A stretch of 64,000 nucleotides of DNA from UBA1568 sp964488025 (GTDB lineage: Bacteria > Patescibacteriota > Minisyncoccia > Moranbacterales > UBA1568): positions 4,596 to 68,595 of the forward strand of contig CAZATJ010000003.1 of assembly GCA_964488025.1 (NCBI GenBank). Direction: 5' to 3'. The notes under the pieces are model-generated. The model saw only the letters and a program-made list of their open reading frames with translations. It did no database searches and was not told the origin of the DNA. Position 1 is the first letter of the stretch. Every line of letters starts with the position of its first letter. Shown here piece by piece: positions 43,041 through 51,415 of the stretch. The position numbers and the translations under genes are program-made.

Positions 43041-44181
43041 AGTGTTCTTTATAATTGTGTTCCATGGCATCCCGATAAACATCGAGTGTTTTCTTGGCAA
43101 CTGCGTCCCAGCCGTAGTGTTCACTCACACGCTCCTGTGCCACCTTGCCAAGCGCTGCCACTTCGTCGCCACGATTGATAAAATAAGCCAGCTCTTTCTT
43201 CAAACCATCAACATCCTTTACCGGAAAATAGGCACCCGTGTTGCTTACCGCTTCCCGATGCGGTTCGATGTCACTCACGAGCGGCATGAGTCCGTGTCCC
43301 ATAGCCTCAAGAAGCGCCAGTGACAACCCTTCGTTTTCCGAGGGCTGTACATAAAGATAGGCGTGCGAATAGAGGGTTTCCATAGCCTTTCCTATCTGTT
43401 CCCCAACCAGAAGAATATTGGGGCGGCCTTCGGCCAAGTGCCTCAAGAATTTTTCATACTCCTCAGTATTGGCATGGGTACCTACGATTACCAGCTTGAA
43501 ATTATTGGGAATCCTGTTGGTATCCTCGAGATCCCTAAATGCCTTAATAAGATAGTGCGTCCCTTTGTGCGGAACCAGACGATGCACAGCCAAAAGATAG
43601 CGCTTCGAACGAAGACCAAATTGATTGAGCGCTGCCGTATCTTCCTCAAAGGCCACTTCGGCACCGCTCGGAATAAACGTGACATCGCGCCCATACGCCT
43701 CTTTAACGTAATCGACCAGCGTCTCGCTTGAGACAATCGTCCGTTCCGGAACACGACAGGTGATGTACTCGGCCACATGGAGAAAAGCTCTCGCCAGTAC
43801 TCCCCACTTCTGGTGAAAGTAGTCACGACTATGAAAGGTCGCTATGACATGTGCTTTCGGTTTGAGAAGGCGCGGAATGACTGAGAGTAGGCTCGGGCCG
43901 ATCGACTGGAAATGAATGATGTCGTATGAAACGAAAAGAGCGTGCACCGTCGCGGACAGCGTGTGCGTGATGGCATCGAGATGTTTGGTATTGATGCTCG
44001 GAACATGCACGAGCTTGACACCGTCAAATTCATGGAGAGTCGCGCTCGTATAGTGTGAACGGACATACACGGTCACGTCGTGTCCCTGAGCCGCCAGCCG
44101 AGTCGCCAGTTTTTCGACGTGCTTCTCAACGCCACCAGAAACAGCAGGAATGCCTTTTTGTCCGATGAAAGCAATTCTCAT
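43018..44181 (-). CDS. Glycosyltransferase family 4
   Basis: 387 aa GT-B enzyme. N-terminal MRIAFIGQKGIPAVSGGVEKHVEKLATRLAAQGHDVTVYVRS is the acceptor-side signature typical of capsule/O-antigen GT4 proteins. Donor-side region: LLAVHRLVPHKGTHYLIKAF and the EX7E motif in YVQPSENEGLSLALLEAMGHGLMPLVSD. Adds a sugar to a lipid-linked polysaccharide; donor unknown. Overlaps the Wzz-like gene and so is translationally linked. Confidence 0.93.
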   Translation of the reverse strand: MRIAFIGQKGIPAVSGGVEKHVEKLATRLAAQGHDVTVYVRSHYTSATLHEFDGVKLVHVPSINTKHLDAITHTLSATVHALFVSYDIIHFQSIGPSLLSVIPRLLKPKAHVIATFHSRDYFHQKWGVLARAFLHVAEYITCRVPERTIVSSETLVDYVKEAYGRDVTFIPSGAEVAFEEDTAALNQFGLRSKRYLLAVHRLVPHKGTHYLIKAFRDLEDTNRIPNNFKLVIVGTHANTEEYEKFLRHLAEGRPNILLVGEQIGKAMETLYSHAYLYVQPSENEGLSLALLEAMGHGLMPLVSDIEPHREAVSNTGAYFPVKDVDGLKKELAYFINRGDEVAALGKVAQERVSEHYGWDAVAKKTLDVYRDAMEHNYKEHYASSRSK

Positions 44182-44223
44182 AACTGCGTATGATTAAGGC
44201 TCAAGAAAGATCCGCCTCTCTAT

Positions 44224-45180
44224 TTAGAAACCACGCAGTATAGGGGAGGTGCCAGCAATGCTGTTTCCTTCGATACGGTTATCATTCACTCCGGTCCCCA
44301 GGATAATTCCGCCAAAAGATTTCTGTCCGGCGACGGTACGAGCCACACGGGCGATACCATACCGGCCGTTGCCAATAAGATCAGCCTTTTTCAAGCCGAA
44401 ATTTCCAGCAATGCCGTAGGCATTCACTTCGACGCCTTCGCGTTTGTTGTTTCGTATACTATTCGATTTGGTCCAGACGGAAGCCTGATCCAAAATGACT
44501 TTCATCCCGCTTCCGGTATTATCGTTGATGCGATTCCCCTCAAGCCATGCTTCCATGCCGGCCGCAAAATCGATACCGTCGCTCCTGTTATGATGAATAT
44601 TACTGTTGATGATAACGATATCGCGCTTTTCGGAAAAAATACCTGAACGCGCACTTTTCGAAATCTCGACGTCGTCGATCAGCGCCCGATGCTTCTTATC
44701 ACGTGGTGCGGAATCGATATGGATACCATCGCGACCGCTCTCTTTGATTTTCACTTTGTAAATTTTTGCCTTGGCATTTTCGAGAATGCGCACGCCGTGA
44801 CGTCCGCCCTGAATCGTGAGAAAATTCAGCTCCGTCTGATGCTTCATGGTGACAGTGGGCTGATCCTCATTATCTGCCTTGATGACGACATCGCCCATAT
44901 CTTTTTTCTTTCCAAAAAGCTTCACGCCTTTCGGCAGAGTGATATTCTCCTTGTAAGTACCCTTACTAATATGGACATCAGTACCCTCTTTGGCATTTTT
45001 CAAAGCCTTGGAAATACTGTGATAGGGATGATTCGTGGTTCCCTCTTCGGAACCGTGAGCATTTTTGTCAACATAAATCTGCTTACTGCCACCAAAAACA
45101 ATCACCGGTACCGCAATCAGTACAGCGAATGAAAAACCGAGAATTACCTCTTTAGAGAGCCAAAAATTTCGAGATGACAT
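44224..45180 (-). CDS. Right-handed parallel beta-helix protein
   Basis: 318 aa from ATG 45180 (MSSRNFWLSKEVILGFSFAVLIAVPVIVFGG), an N-terminal membrane anchor. After it VDKNAHGSEEGTTNHPYHSISKALKNAKEGTDVHISKGTYKENI marks the start of a pectate-lyase-like beta helix with about eight coils, including SGRDGIHIDSAP and SARSGIFSE. Acts outside the cell on, or attaches to, polysaccharide; no catalytic residues can be assigned. An upstream ATG (45240) would sit in the -35 box, so 45180 is preferred. Confidence 0.85.
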   Translation of the reverse strand: MSSRNFWLSKEVILGFSFAVLIAVPVIVFGGSKQIYVDKNAHGSEEGTTNHPYHSISKALKNAKEGTDVHISKGTYKENITLPKGVKLFGKKKDMGDVVIKADNEDQPTVTMKHQTELNFLTIQGGRHGVRILENAKAKIYKVKIKESGRDGIHIDSAPRDKKHRALIDDVEISKSARSGIFSEKRDIVIINSNIHHNRSDGIDFAAGMEAWLEGNRINDNTGSGMKVILDQASVWTKSNSIRNNKREGVEVNAYGIAGNFGLKKADLIGNGRYGIARVARTVAGQKSFGGIILGTGVNDNRIEGNSIAGTSPILRGF

Positions 45181-45211
45181 GCCTGGTAAAAGATGAATTT
45201 TTAGACCTTTT

Positions 45212-45240
45212 ATCCTAGCAAACTTTGTGATCTTTGTCAA
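45212..45240 (-). promoter_or_regulatory. Promoter of the beta-helix / GT4 / Wzz unit
   Basis: Minus strand TTGACA (45240-45235), 17-base spacer, TAGGAT (45217-45212). Confidence 0.8.
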
Positions 45241-45377
45241 GAGGTCAATTTTCCGCTAGAATAGAGTTGTTCAAGCCTTTTTTACAGGATTTTCTGGAAA
45301 AAATTTTTCGTTTTTCCGTCCAGGAAAGATTCACTCCTGACTGAGGCTTGATTAAAACCAATATATTCTACAAATTT

Positions 45378-47483
45378 ATGCACCTTGAGTCTCTTTTTTC
45401 TCCTCATTCCATTGCTGTCATCGGAGCCTCGACCAAGCCCGGAAGTGTCGGTAATAGTCTCACGGAAAATCTCCTCTCCTACGGATACGCAGGAAAAATA
45501 TATCCCGTCAACCCGAAAACCGAAACTCTCTTCAACCTCCGTTGCTACAAAAACATCGGCGACATCAAAGATGAGGTTGACCTCGCCATCATCATCATTC
45601 CCGCCCTTGCTGTACCAGAGGCCCTGCGCGATGCTGGAAAAAAAGGCGTGCGAGCCGCTATCATTATCTCTTCTGGATTTAAGGAAACCGGCGAAACTGG
45701 AAAAAAACTTGAAAATGAAATCACTGATATAGCCAAACATTTTGACATCGCCCTTCTCGGTCCCAACTGTCTCGGATTCCTTCATCCAAAAATCGGACTC
45801 AACGCCTCCTTTGCCAAGGGTATGCCCGAACCGGGAAATATCGCTTTCTTCTCGCAAAGCGGCGCGCTCTGTACCGCGCTCCTCGATCTCACCGCCGGAA
45901 ATCTCGGCTTCTCGTCTTTCGTGAGCGATGGAAACAAGAGTGTCTTGGGAGAAAATGAGCTACTTCGTCACTTCGCTTCCGACAAGGAGACGGCTGTCAT
46001 CGGTTTTTATACCGAAGGTATAAGCGACGCCGAAAAAATAATCGAGACCGGAAAAGCTATTCTCTCGCGACCCGAACCAAAACCGGTGATCGCTCTCAAA
46101 TCAGGTACGACTGTGGCCGGCACCCAGGCATCGAGTTCCCATACCGGAGCGCTCGCCGGAAGTGATGCTGCTTATCAGGCGCTTTTCAAACAGGCTCGCA
46201 TCATTCGAGCGCATGATTTGGAAGCCCTTTCCGACCTACTCTCTGTTTTCTCTCAAAATCCCCTCCCGCAAGGAAAAAATATCGGTATCGTCACCAATGC
46301 CGGTGGCTTGGGAGTGCTCGCCACCGATGCTGCCGTACGGCACGGCCTGAACATCGCCGAACTTTCCCCAGAAACCAAGGAAAAGCTCCAGAGTCTGCCG
46401 GCAGCGGCTGGACATAACAACCCAGTCGATGTCTTGGGTGACGCCCTTGCTGACCGCTACCACTTGGCCATCGAAGCCCTCGCCACCGATCGCAAAGTTG
46501 ACATGCTCCTCGTCATTGTCACTCCGCAAACCATGACTGAGGCCAAAAAAACAGCGGAAGTCATTGCCGATGCCAAGAACCACTCTGGTAAACCGGTCGT
46601 GGCCGTTTTTTCCGGCAAAGCCGCTTTTGAGGAGGGATTTTCGGTACTGAAAAAAAACCAGGTCGCTACCCTCGCTTACCCAGAAGCAGGCGCTAAAGCC
46701 TTATCTGCGCTGGCAAAAGTGGCAAACTGGCGAGCAAATCAATTGGCCACCCCTTTTATTTTTGATGACATCAATCAGGAAGATGCTAAAAAAATCATCG
46801 AGAAAGTGAAAAAAGAGAAACGAATCACCCTGTATGAAACGGAGGTCTGGGACATTCTTTCGGCCTACGGTTTCCGGTTTTTAAACAGTCTCACAGCATC
46901 AAGTAAAGAAGAAGCTGCTGAAAAGGCAAAGTTTTTTACCGGTCCCATGGCTCTCAAAATCATCTCACCCGATATCACTCACAAATCCGATGCCGGCGGA
47001 GTGCTCTTAAACGTGCTCCCTAGAGAAGCTAGTGAAAAATACACCGAGCTATTGAAACGTGTTCATGAAAAAGTGCCCTCAGCGCGCTTGGAAGGAGCGC
47101 TGATGGTAGAGATGGCACCTCAGGGTGGTCGAGAAATCATCCTCGGTATGAAGCATGAACCAGGATTAGGCAGGCTCATCATGGCCGGCTTAGGTGGCAT
47201 CTTTGTGGAAACCTTCAAGGACGTTTCCTTCCGTTTCTGTCCCCTGACCGAAGAAGATGCGGAGGAGATGATTGGGGAACTAAAAAGTCTTCCGCTCCTA
47301 GCAGGGACGCGCGGTCAAGATGGTATCGACCTCGATGCCCTCGTGGCCACTATCGGCCGACTCTCACTGGTTATTCGTGACTTTCCAGAAATCGAGGAAC
47401 TCGATATCAATCCGCTTCTCTGTTTCAAAAATGGTCCCTCTTTTCGCGTTCTCGATGCCCGAATCAGCCTGAAAAAAGAATAG
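45378..47483 (+). CDS. Acetate--CoA ligase (ADP-forming), fused alpha-beta
   Basis: Converts acetyl-CoA, ADP and Pi to acetate, CoA and ATP, the usual ATP-yielding acetate step in fermentative Patescibacteria and archaea. From ATG 45378 (MHLESLFSPHSIAVIGASTKPGSVGNSL) it has a CoA-binding domain, then a succinyl-CoA-ligase-like domain with FFSQSGALCTALLD and the phospho-His region SSHTGALAGSDAAYQALF. The C-terminal ATP-grasp (beta) domain shows ALKIISPDITHKSDAGGVLLN and EMAPQGGREIILGMKHEPGLG. 701 aa. Lone plus-strand gene, no SD. Confidence 0.95.
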   Translation: MHLESLFSPHSIAVIGASTKPGSVGNSLTENLLSYGYAGKIYPVNPKTETLFNLRCYKNIGDIKDEVDLAIIIIPALAVPEALRDAGKKGVRAAIIISSGFKETGETGKKLENEITDIAKHFDIALLGPNCLGFLHPKIGLNASFAKGMPEPGNIAFFSQSGALCTALLDLTAGNLGFSSFVSDGNKSVLGENELLRHFASDKETAVIGFYTEGISDAEKIIETGKAILSRPEPKPVIALKSGTTVAGTQASSSHTGALAGSDAAYQALFKQARIIRAHDLEALSDLLSVFSQNPLPQGKNIGIVTNAGGLGVLATDAAVRHGLNIAELSPETKEKLQSLPAAAGHNNPVDVLGDALADRYHLAIEALATDRKVDMLLVIVTPQTMTEAKKTAEVIADAKNHSGKPVVAVFSGKAAFEEGFSVLKKNQVATLAYPEAGAKALSALAKVANWRANQLATPFIFDDINQEDAKKIIEKVKKEKRITLYETEVWDILSAYGFRFLNSLTASSKEEAAEKAKFFTGPMALKIISPDITHKSDAGGVLLNVLPREASEKYTELLKRVHEKVPSARLEGALMVEMAPQGGREIILGMKHEPGLGRLIMAGLGGIFVETFKDVSFRFCPLTEEDAEEMIGELKSLPLLAGTRGQDGIDLDALVATIGRLSLVIRDFPEIEELDINPLLCFKNGPSFRVLDARISLKKE

Positions 47484-47499
47484 GAGAATTAAAAAAAAC

Positions 47500-47522
47500 A
47501 GCCGACCGAAGTTTCGGTGGCT
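47500..47522 (-). terminator. Terminator of the 162-codon cassette gene
   Basis: On the minus strand AGCC and ACCGAA arms pair with TTCGGT and GGCT with one bulge, followed by eight T. Confidence 0.88.
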
Positions 47523-47542
47523 GGCAGTGAGATGGTCTTCGG

Positions 47543-48031
47543 TTAAGCGATCATGGGGGTTGACCACGAAAAATCGAAGTTGGGTTTTGGCCGAGGCCGG
47601 GTCAACCGCTTCTGATGCAAAATGACCCACTCGTCAACCACCTTCAGGAACTCTTCCGGCGTATCAGCTGAGGTGTAGAAGAAATTCGGACTGTCGCCGT
47701 CCCACATGGCCGCCGACCAACATTCGACCTTGAAGGTCGCCCCCTCCAGGTCCTTTTCCTTCCATTCGATCAGGAAGGCCGTGCACTTGGCCAGATACGG
47801 ACCAGTGTCACTGCTTCGCATTGGTCGAAAAGAATTCGCCAGGAGCTGCTTCAGCCCGCGAAGCTTCTGCTGCCCTTCCTTCGTCTTCGGCCGATCAAAG
47901 GCCATCTCGACTTGGATATTCTTCCACTCGCCCCCCTTCTTCGGGAGAAGAACGGTGGAGTCATCCGCCCAAACGACATGACTGATAAGAACGGCTAGAA
48001 AAACGGCCACAAACCTGCTGATCTGCTTCAT
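47543..48031 (-). CDS. Cassette gene: secreted protein, 162 aa
   Basis: Start ATG 48031 follows GAGGAGGGG. A clear Sec signal peptide (MKQISRFVAVFLAVLISHVVWA, cleavage before DD) precedes about 140 mature residues with two cysteines (AKCTAFLIEW and KVECWSAAMW) that may form a disulfide. Aromatic-rich strands follow (NFFYTSADTPEEFLKVVDEWVIL). No known family. GC-rich, with its own terminator and a weaker upstream promoter (TTGCCC, 18 bases, TTTAAC). It lies between acetyl-CoA synthetase and the epimerase gene and has no visible functional link to either. Confidence 0.8.
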   Translation of the reverse strand: MKQISRFVAVFLAVLISHVVWADDSTVLLPKKGGEWKNIQVEMAFDRPKTKEGQQKLRGLKQLLANSFRPMRSSDTGPYLAKCTAFLIEWKEKDLEGATFKVECWSAAMWDGDSPNFFYTSADTPEEFLKVVDEWVILHQKRLTRPRPKPNFDFSWSTPMIA

Positions 48032-48099
48032 GTTCCCCTCCTCAGGGTGTTGGTGAATGAAAATGTTAAACAACAAACCAAAAATTCAGGGCAATGATT

Positions 48100-49101
48100 T
48101 TACACCCTGTTCCATTTTATGAACTTAGCAATGTTCATATCAAACCATGGACGATGAGCCACCGGCTCATGCGCGTATTTTTCTTTCAGATAGGCATAGG
48201 TCTTTTCAAGACCGACCTCGAGACTCGTCATCGGATAAAATCCGAATTCTTCACTCGCGCGGCTAATATCGAGTACAATCTTCTGCACGTCGAACGGACG
48301 CTTTTCCAAACGCCTGATTTTCGGTATCGACTGAGTAGTCTTTGATAACATCAGCACCAATTCAAAAAGCGCCACACCTCGACCGCTTCCTACGTTGTAC
48401 GTCGAGTTGGTATGTATCTGTTCGAAATTCTCCGCCATGAAACCGGTCACGTCTTTCACGTACACATAATCACGCACGGTATTGCCGTAAACATCGAGCG
48501 CTTCATGCTTCATCATACGCTTCATGAAAACCGGAATCGCCCCCTGAATACCATCGGGATTCTGGCGTTCGCCGTACGGATTGGCAATGCGGTAGATGAC
48601 GAACGGGAGCCCGTACTGGCGGCGATAGAAATGCAGGTGTTCTTCGATGGACAGCTTGGTTACCGCATACGGCGACACCGGCCGTGGCTGAGCGGTCTCA
48701 TCGACGATTTCTTCCAGGGCGTTACCATAGACAGCGCCCCCAGAAGACGGGTAGATCACTTTTTTCACGCCGTGTTTCACGCACAAATCGAGAAGCCTGA
48801 GCGTCCCTTCCAGATTGAAACGGATTTCAGTATGAGGATCATTGGCCGTCGAGGCCGGCGTACTGAGCGACACGAAATGAAAAACGTAATCACTCCCCTT
48901 GACGGCTCGAGACAGGTGCCATTTATTGAGAAAATTTCCCTTATAGAATTCGATCTTCCCCTTCAAATGGTTCAGGTTCTTGATACGTCCTTTGCGAAAA
49001 CGATCAAACACGCGTACTTCATAGCCGCGTGCGAGTAAATCATCTACCAGGTGACTGCCCAAAAAACCGTCACCACCGACTACCAGGCACTTCTTGCCCA
49101 T
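48100..49101 (-). CDS. NAD-dependent nucleotide-sugar epimerase/dehydratase
   Basis: SDR-extended enzyme, 333 aa from ATG 49101. Rossmann opening KKCLVVGGDGFLGSHLVDDLLARGY (GGxGFxG). Active-site region: Ser in YPSSGGAVYGNALEE and the YxxxK motif in SPYAVTKLSIEEHL. NPYGERQNPDGIQGAIPVFM binds the sugar nucleotide, as in UDP-glucose/UDP-galactose 4-epimerases. Supplies activated sugar for the polysaccharide genes nearby. Its -35 box touches the GIY-YIG element. Confidence 0.93.
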   Translation of the reverse strand: MGKKCLVVGGDGFLGSHLVDDLLARGYEVRVFDRFRKGRIKNLNHLKGKIEFYKGNFLNKWHLSRAVKGSDYVFHFVSLSTPASTANDPHTEIRFNLEGTLRLLDLCVKHGVKKVIYPSSGGAVYGNALEEIVDETAQPRPVSPYAVTKLSIEEHLHFYRRQYGLPFVIYRIANPYGERQNPDGIQGAIPVFMKRMMKHEALDVYGNTVRDYVYVKDVTGFMAENFEQIHTNSTYNVGSGRGVALFELVLMLSKTTQSIPKIRRLEKRPFDVQKIVLDISRASEEFGFYPMTSLEVGLEKTYAYLKEKYAHEPVAHRPWFDMNIAKFIKWNRV

Positions 49102-49131
49102 AAAAAATAGACCCATTACTGTTAACGAGCC

Positions 49132-49160
49132 ATAGTACATTATTTCTTTCGTTTTGTCAA
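49132..49160 (-). promoter_or_regulatory. Epimerase promoter at the element's edge
   Basis: Minus strand TTGACA (49160-49155), 17-base spacer, TACTAT (49137-49132). The first four bases of the -35 (TTGA, plus TCAA) are the direct repeat next to the left inverted repeat of the element. Confidence 0.85.
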
Positions 49161-49179
49161 CCCCGCACCTTTTAGTCTT
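49161..49179. repeat. Left terminal inverted repeat
   Basis: CCCCGCACCTTTTAGTCTT; perfect complement of 49424-49442. Contains the stop codon of the nuclease gene on the minus strand. Confidence 0.9.
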
Positions 49180-49423
49180 GAATGACTCGTTTTTTTAGCT
49201 CTGATAAGCCTTTCCCATGATTTTTTAGTTTCGCTTCCCTGTTTTTTGCCAGTGCTAAAGAGGAATAAGCCTCGTAGTACACGAGTTCCCAAGGCATATA
49301 TTTTTTGGTATGAAATGATTTTCCCTCATTATGCTGAGAGAGTCTCTTCCTTAAATCATTTGTATGACCAATATAAAACTGACTAAGTTCCTTCGTACTT
49401 CGAAGCAAATAAAGATAATACAT
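49172..49423 (-). CDS. Small GIY-YIG endonuclease, 83 aa
   Basis: Start MYYLYLLRSTKELSQFYIGHTNDLRKRLSQHNEG: YYL..YIG is the GIY-YIG signature, followed by conserved Arg (DLRKRL) and His-Asn. The metal-binding Glu is in NREAKLK. This is the stand-alone (UvrC N-domain/YhbQ-type) family, which nicks or cleaves DNA. No other domain is present, so DNA recognition would have to come from the same 83 residues. There is no SD; the ATG directly follows the right terminal repeat. Longer in-frame extension into the GT4 gene is not credible. Confidence 0.92.
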   Translation of the reverse strand: MYYLYLLRSTKELSQFYIGHTNDLRKRLSQHNEGKSFHTKKYMPWELVYYEAYSSLALAKNREAKLKNHGKGLSELKKRVIQD

Positions 49424-49442
49424 AAGACTAAAAGGTGCGGGG
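49424..49442. repeat. Right terminal inverted repeat
   Basis: AAGACTAAAAGGTGCGGGG; perfect complement of 49161-49179. On the minus strand the start codon of the nuclease follows it with no gap. Confidence 0.9.
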
Positions 49443-50675
49443 TCAAACCCTTTTTCTATTTTGTATGAGGGAGGAATAAAGACCGAGAAGTTCCTTGAGG
49501 TACCTATTCTGATCAAGATCCAAAACACTTTTTCGAGCATTTTCTTGAAGTTCCGGAAGAGAAGTATTTTCCAAAGCGCGAATTTTCTCCGCCAAATCAT
49601 GGGCATCACCGGGGATAAAAAGAAAACCATTATAGCCGTCCCGTATCCGTTCCGGTAGGCTTCCGATTCGAGCGGCGATAACTGGCGTTCCGGAGGCGAG
49701 GGTTTCGAGAAGCGCATACGGAGTATTCTCGTACCACTCCGATGGCACCACTACGGCTCGCGCCTGCGCCAAAAGCTTCTGCAGATTGTCACCATATATC
49801 GGACCAAGAAACTTCACCTTATCCTCAAGTTGTAATTCTTTTGCCAACGTTCGCAATCGCTCTTCTTCCGGGCCGAAGCCGACGATCGAGAGCGTCTCAT
49901 CATTATGGAGTTCGGTAAAAGAACGAATCAGGGTGGCGATTCCCTTTTCATAAGAAAGACGGCCGAAATACAAAAAATTCTTACCGGTTTTTTCCAGAAC
50001 CGGCAGCGAAAGATCAGGTAGTGGAAAAAGTGGTTGTGGCAAAAGTCGGATGGAATAGGAAAAGCCCAGCCGCCTATAGGTATCGATGAGAAACTGACTG
50101 AGACCGATATAGACGTTTACCTTGCCATAAGTGCCCAAAGCTGCGTGCAGCCACTGTTCCAAAACACAAACGAGACTCTTCCCGAAAGAATCCTTGACAC
50201 AGCGATCAATAAGACAGCGTAAGCCTGAGGAATGCTCCCAAACCTTCCCCCGAACAAACAAATTGTAGTTTGGTGAAATGAGCTTATAATCGCAGAGCGT
50301 CATCACCATCGGAACGTCATGTTTCTTGAGCGCCCAGATAATCGATGGCGAAAGCTGATGATAGGTGACAAAAAGGTGTGCCACGTCGGGCTTAAATTCC
50401 GCGATGAGCGCTTCCAATTTTTGCTTGGCAGTGAAGTTCCAGATGATATTTTGCGCCACTTTCAGTTTTTGCCACAGTGTCAGGTGAGTCGCTGCTTCAT
50501 AATCTACTTGCTCGACAAAATATTTGCTCCACTCGGTGGGTTCATTTTTGGGATGATGCATCGAAAAAAAGGCCACCTCGTGACCCTGCTCGCGCAAGAG
50601 CTTAGCCGTATCGAAATAAAGGCGCTGCGGACCGGCATATTGACGATGAAACTTGTCGATGAGGAGAATGCGCAT
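49443..50675 (-). CDS. Glycosyltransferase family 4
   Basis: 410 aa GT-B enzyme. N-terminal MRILLIDKFHRQYAGPQRLYFDTAKLLREQGHEVAFFS; donor site LYFGRLSYEKGIATLIRSF and the EX7E stretch VVPSEWYENTPYALLETLASGTPVIAARIGSLPE. Likely adds a sugar to the surface polysaccharide. Its stop TGA is the TCA immediately right of the GIY-YIG element. It is transcribed away from the methyltransferase at 50733. Confidence 0.93.
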   Translation of the reverse strand: MRILLIDKFHRQYAGPQRLYFDTAKLLREQGHEVAFFSMHHPKNEPTEWSKYFVEQVDYEAATHLTLWQKLKVAQNIIWNFTAKQKLEALIAEFKPDVAHLFVTYHQLSPSIIWALKKHDVPMVMTLCDYKLISPNYNLFVRGKVWEHSSGLRCLIDRCVKDSFGKSLVCVLEQWLHAALGTYGKVNVYIGLSQFLIDTYRRLGFSYSIRLLPQPLFPLPDLSLPVLEKTGKNFLYFGRLSYEKGIATLIRSFTELHNDETLSIVGFGPEEERLRTLAKELQLEDKVKFLGPIYGDNLQKLLAQARAVVVPSEWYENTPYALLETLASGTPVIAARIGSLPERIRDGYNGFLFIPGDAHDLAEKIRALENTSLPELQENARKSVLDLDQNRYLKELLGLYSSLIQNRKRV

Positions 50676-50678
50676 TTT

Positions 50679-50707
50679 TTGACTTTTTGGCTTAATAATG
50701 GCATTAT
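50679..50707 (+). promoter_or_regulatory. Promoter of methyltransferase / ligase unit
   Basis: TTGACT (50679-50684), 17-base spacer, CATTAT (50702-50707). Confidence 0.6.
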
Positions 50708-50732
50708 ACAGAAAAGTATTCCTCTTCGCAAT

Positions 50733-51392
50733 ATGGTTTCACTCATCGAAAAAATAGCCTACTCTATTTCGGCCAAGAGTCGCGCCAAGAAATTTTCCCA
50801 ATTCCTGACCCTGACCACTCCTACGGCCGAAGAAACTATCGTCGATGTCGGCGTCAACACTACTGAATATTCAGCCACCGATAACTATTTGGAAAAATTT
50901 TATCCCCACCCGGAAAAAATTACCGCTGTTGGTCTGGGCGACCTCACCGCTTTCAAAGAGCGCTACCCTCTGGTAACCGCCATCGAAGGCGACGGACGGA
51001 CTCTTCCTTTCGTCGACAACGCCTTCGCTATCGCCTATTCCAATGCCGTCATCGAACATGTCGGCAACCATGATGATCAGCGCCGCTTCCTGTCCGAACT
51101 CTATCGTGTCAGTTCTCGAGGCTACCTCACCACCCCCAACCGCCTGTTTCCCATCGAACTGCACACTCGAATTCCTCTTTTACATCTGCTCCTCTCCAAA
51201 AAAAACTTCGATACCGTTGCCACAAAAATCGGCAAAGGTTGGGCGGCCGGAGACTACATGACACTTCTTTCTGAGAGGGAGCTCCGAAGTCTCCTTTCCG
51301 AAGCCGGAATGTCACGCTATACCCTTGTTAAAAACCGCTTCTGGGGATTCCCGATGACCTTCACCATTCTCTGGCAGAAGACAAGCGAGTAA
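50733..51392 (+). CDS. SAM-dependent class I methyltransferase
   Basis: 219 aa from ATG 50733 (MVSLIEKIAYSISAKSRAKKF). The SAM-binding strand is IVDVGVNTTEYS (a variant of VLDxGxGxG), followed by VTAIEGDGRTLPFVDNAFAIAYSNAVIEHV, typical of methyltransferase 11 proteins. Further codons upstream run antisense through the GT4 gene and are not real. Probably methylates a sugar or lipid carrier. Precedes the O-antigen ligase gene by 23 bases. Confidence 0.88.
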   Translation: MVSLIEKIAYSISAKSRAKKFSQFLTLTTPTAEETIVDVGVNTTEYSATDNYLEKFYPHPEKITAVGLGDLTAFKERYPLVTAIEGDGRTLPFVDNAFAIAYSNAVIEHVGNHDDQRRFLSELYRVSSRGYLTTPNRLFPIELHTRIPLLHLLLSKKNFDTVATKIGKGWAAGDYMTLLSERELRSLLSEAGMSRYTLVKNRFWGFPMTFTILWQKTSE

Positions 51393-51415
51393 TACACCTT
51401 CTAGAATCATAAGGC

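Larger units (their letters stand above)
49161..49442. mobile_element. 282-bp inverted-repeat element encoding a GIY-YIG nuclease
   Basis: Two perfect 19-base arms, CCCCGCACCTTTTAGTCTT (49161-49179) and its complement (49424-49442), enclose one gene. TCAA flanks each end (49157-49160 and 49443-49446), consistent with a 4-bp target duplication. Only the ORF fits between the arms: ATG touches the right arm and the stop TAA is read from the left arm. It sits exactly between the GT4 stop codon and the epimerase promoter. Confidence 0.75.

Noticed and set aside
45282..45857. 191-codon minus-strand frame
   Set aside because: Antisense to the start of acetate--CoA ligase, with Ser/Gly/Asp-rich shadow composition.
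49424..49717. Longer GIY-YIG frame starting within GT4
   Set aside because: The GIY-YIG fold starts at MYYLYLLRS; the extra codons are antisense-like overlap with GT4 and run through the inverted repeat.
50319..50732. Upstream extension of the methyltransferase gene
   Set aside because: Runs antisense through GT4 and lacks family features; the methyltransferase domain begins after ATG 50733.
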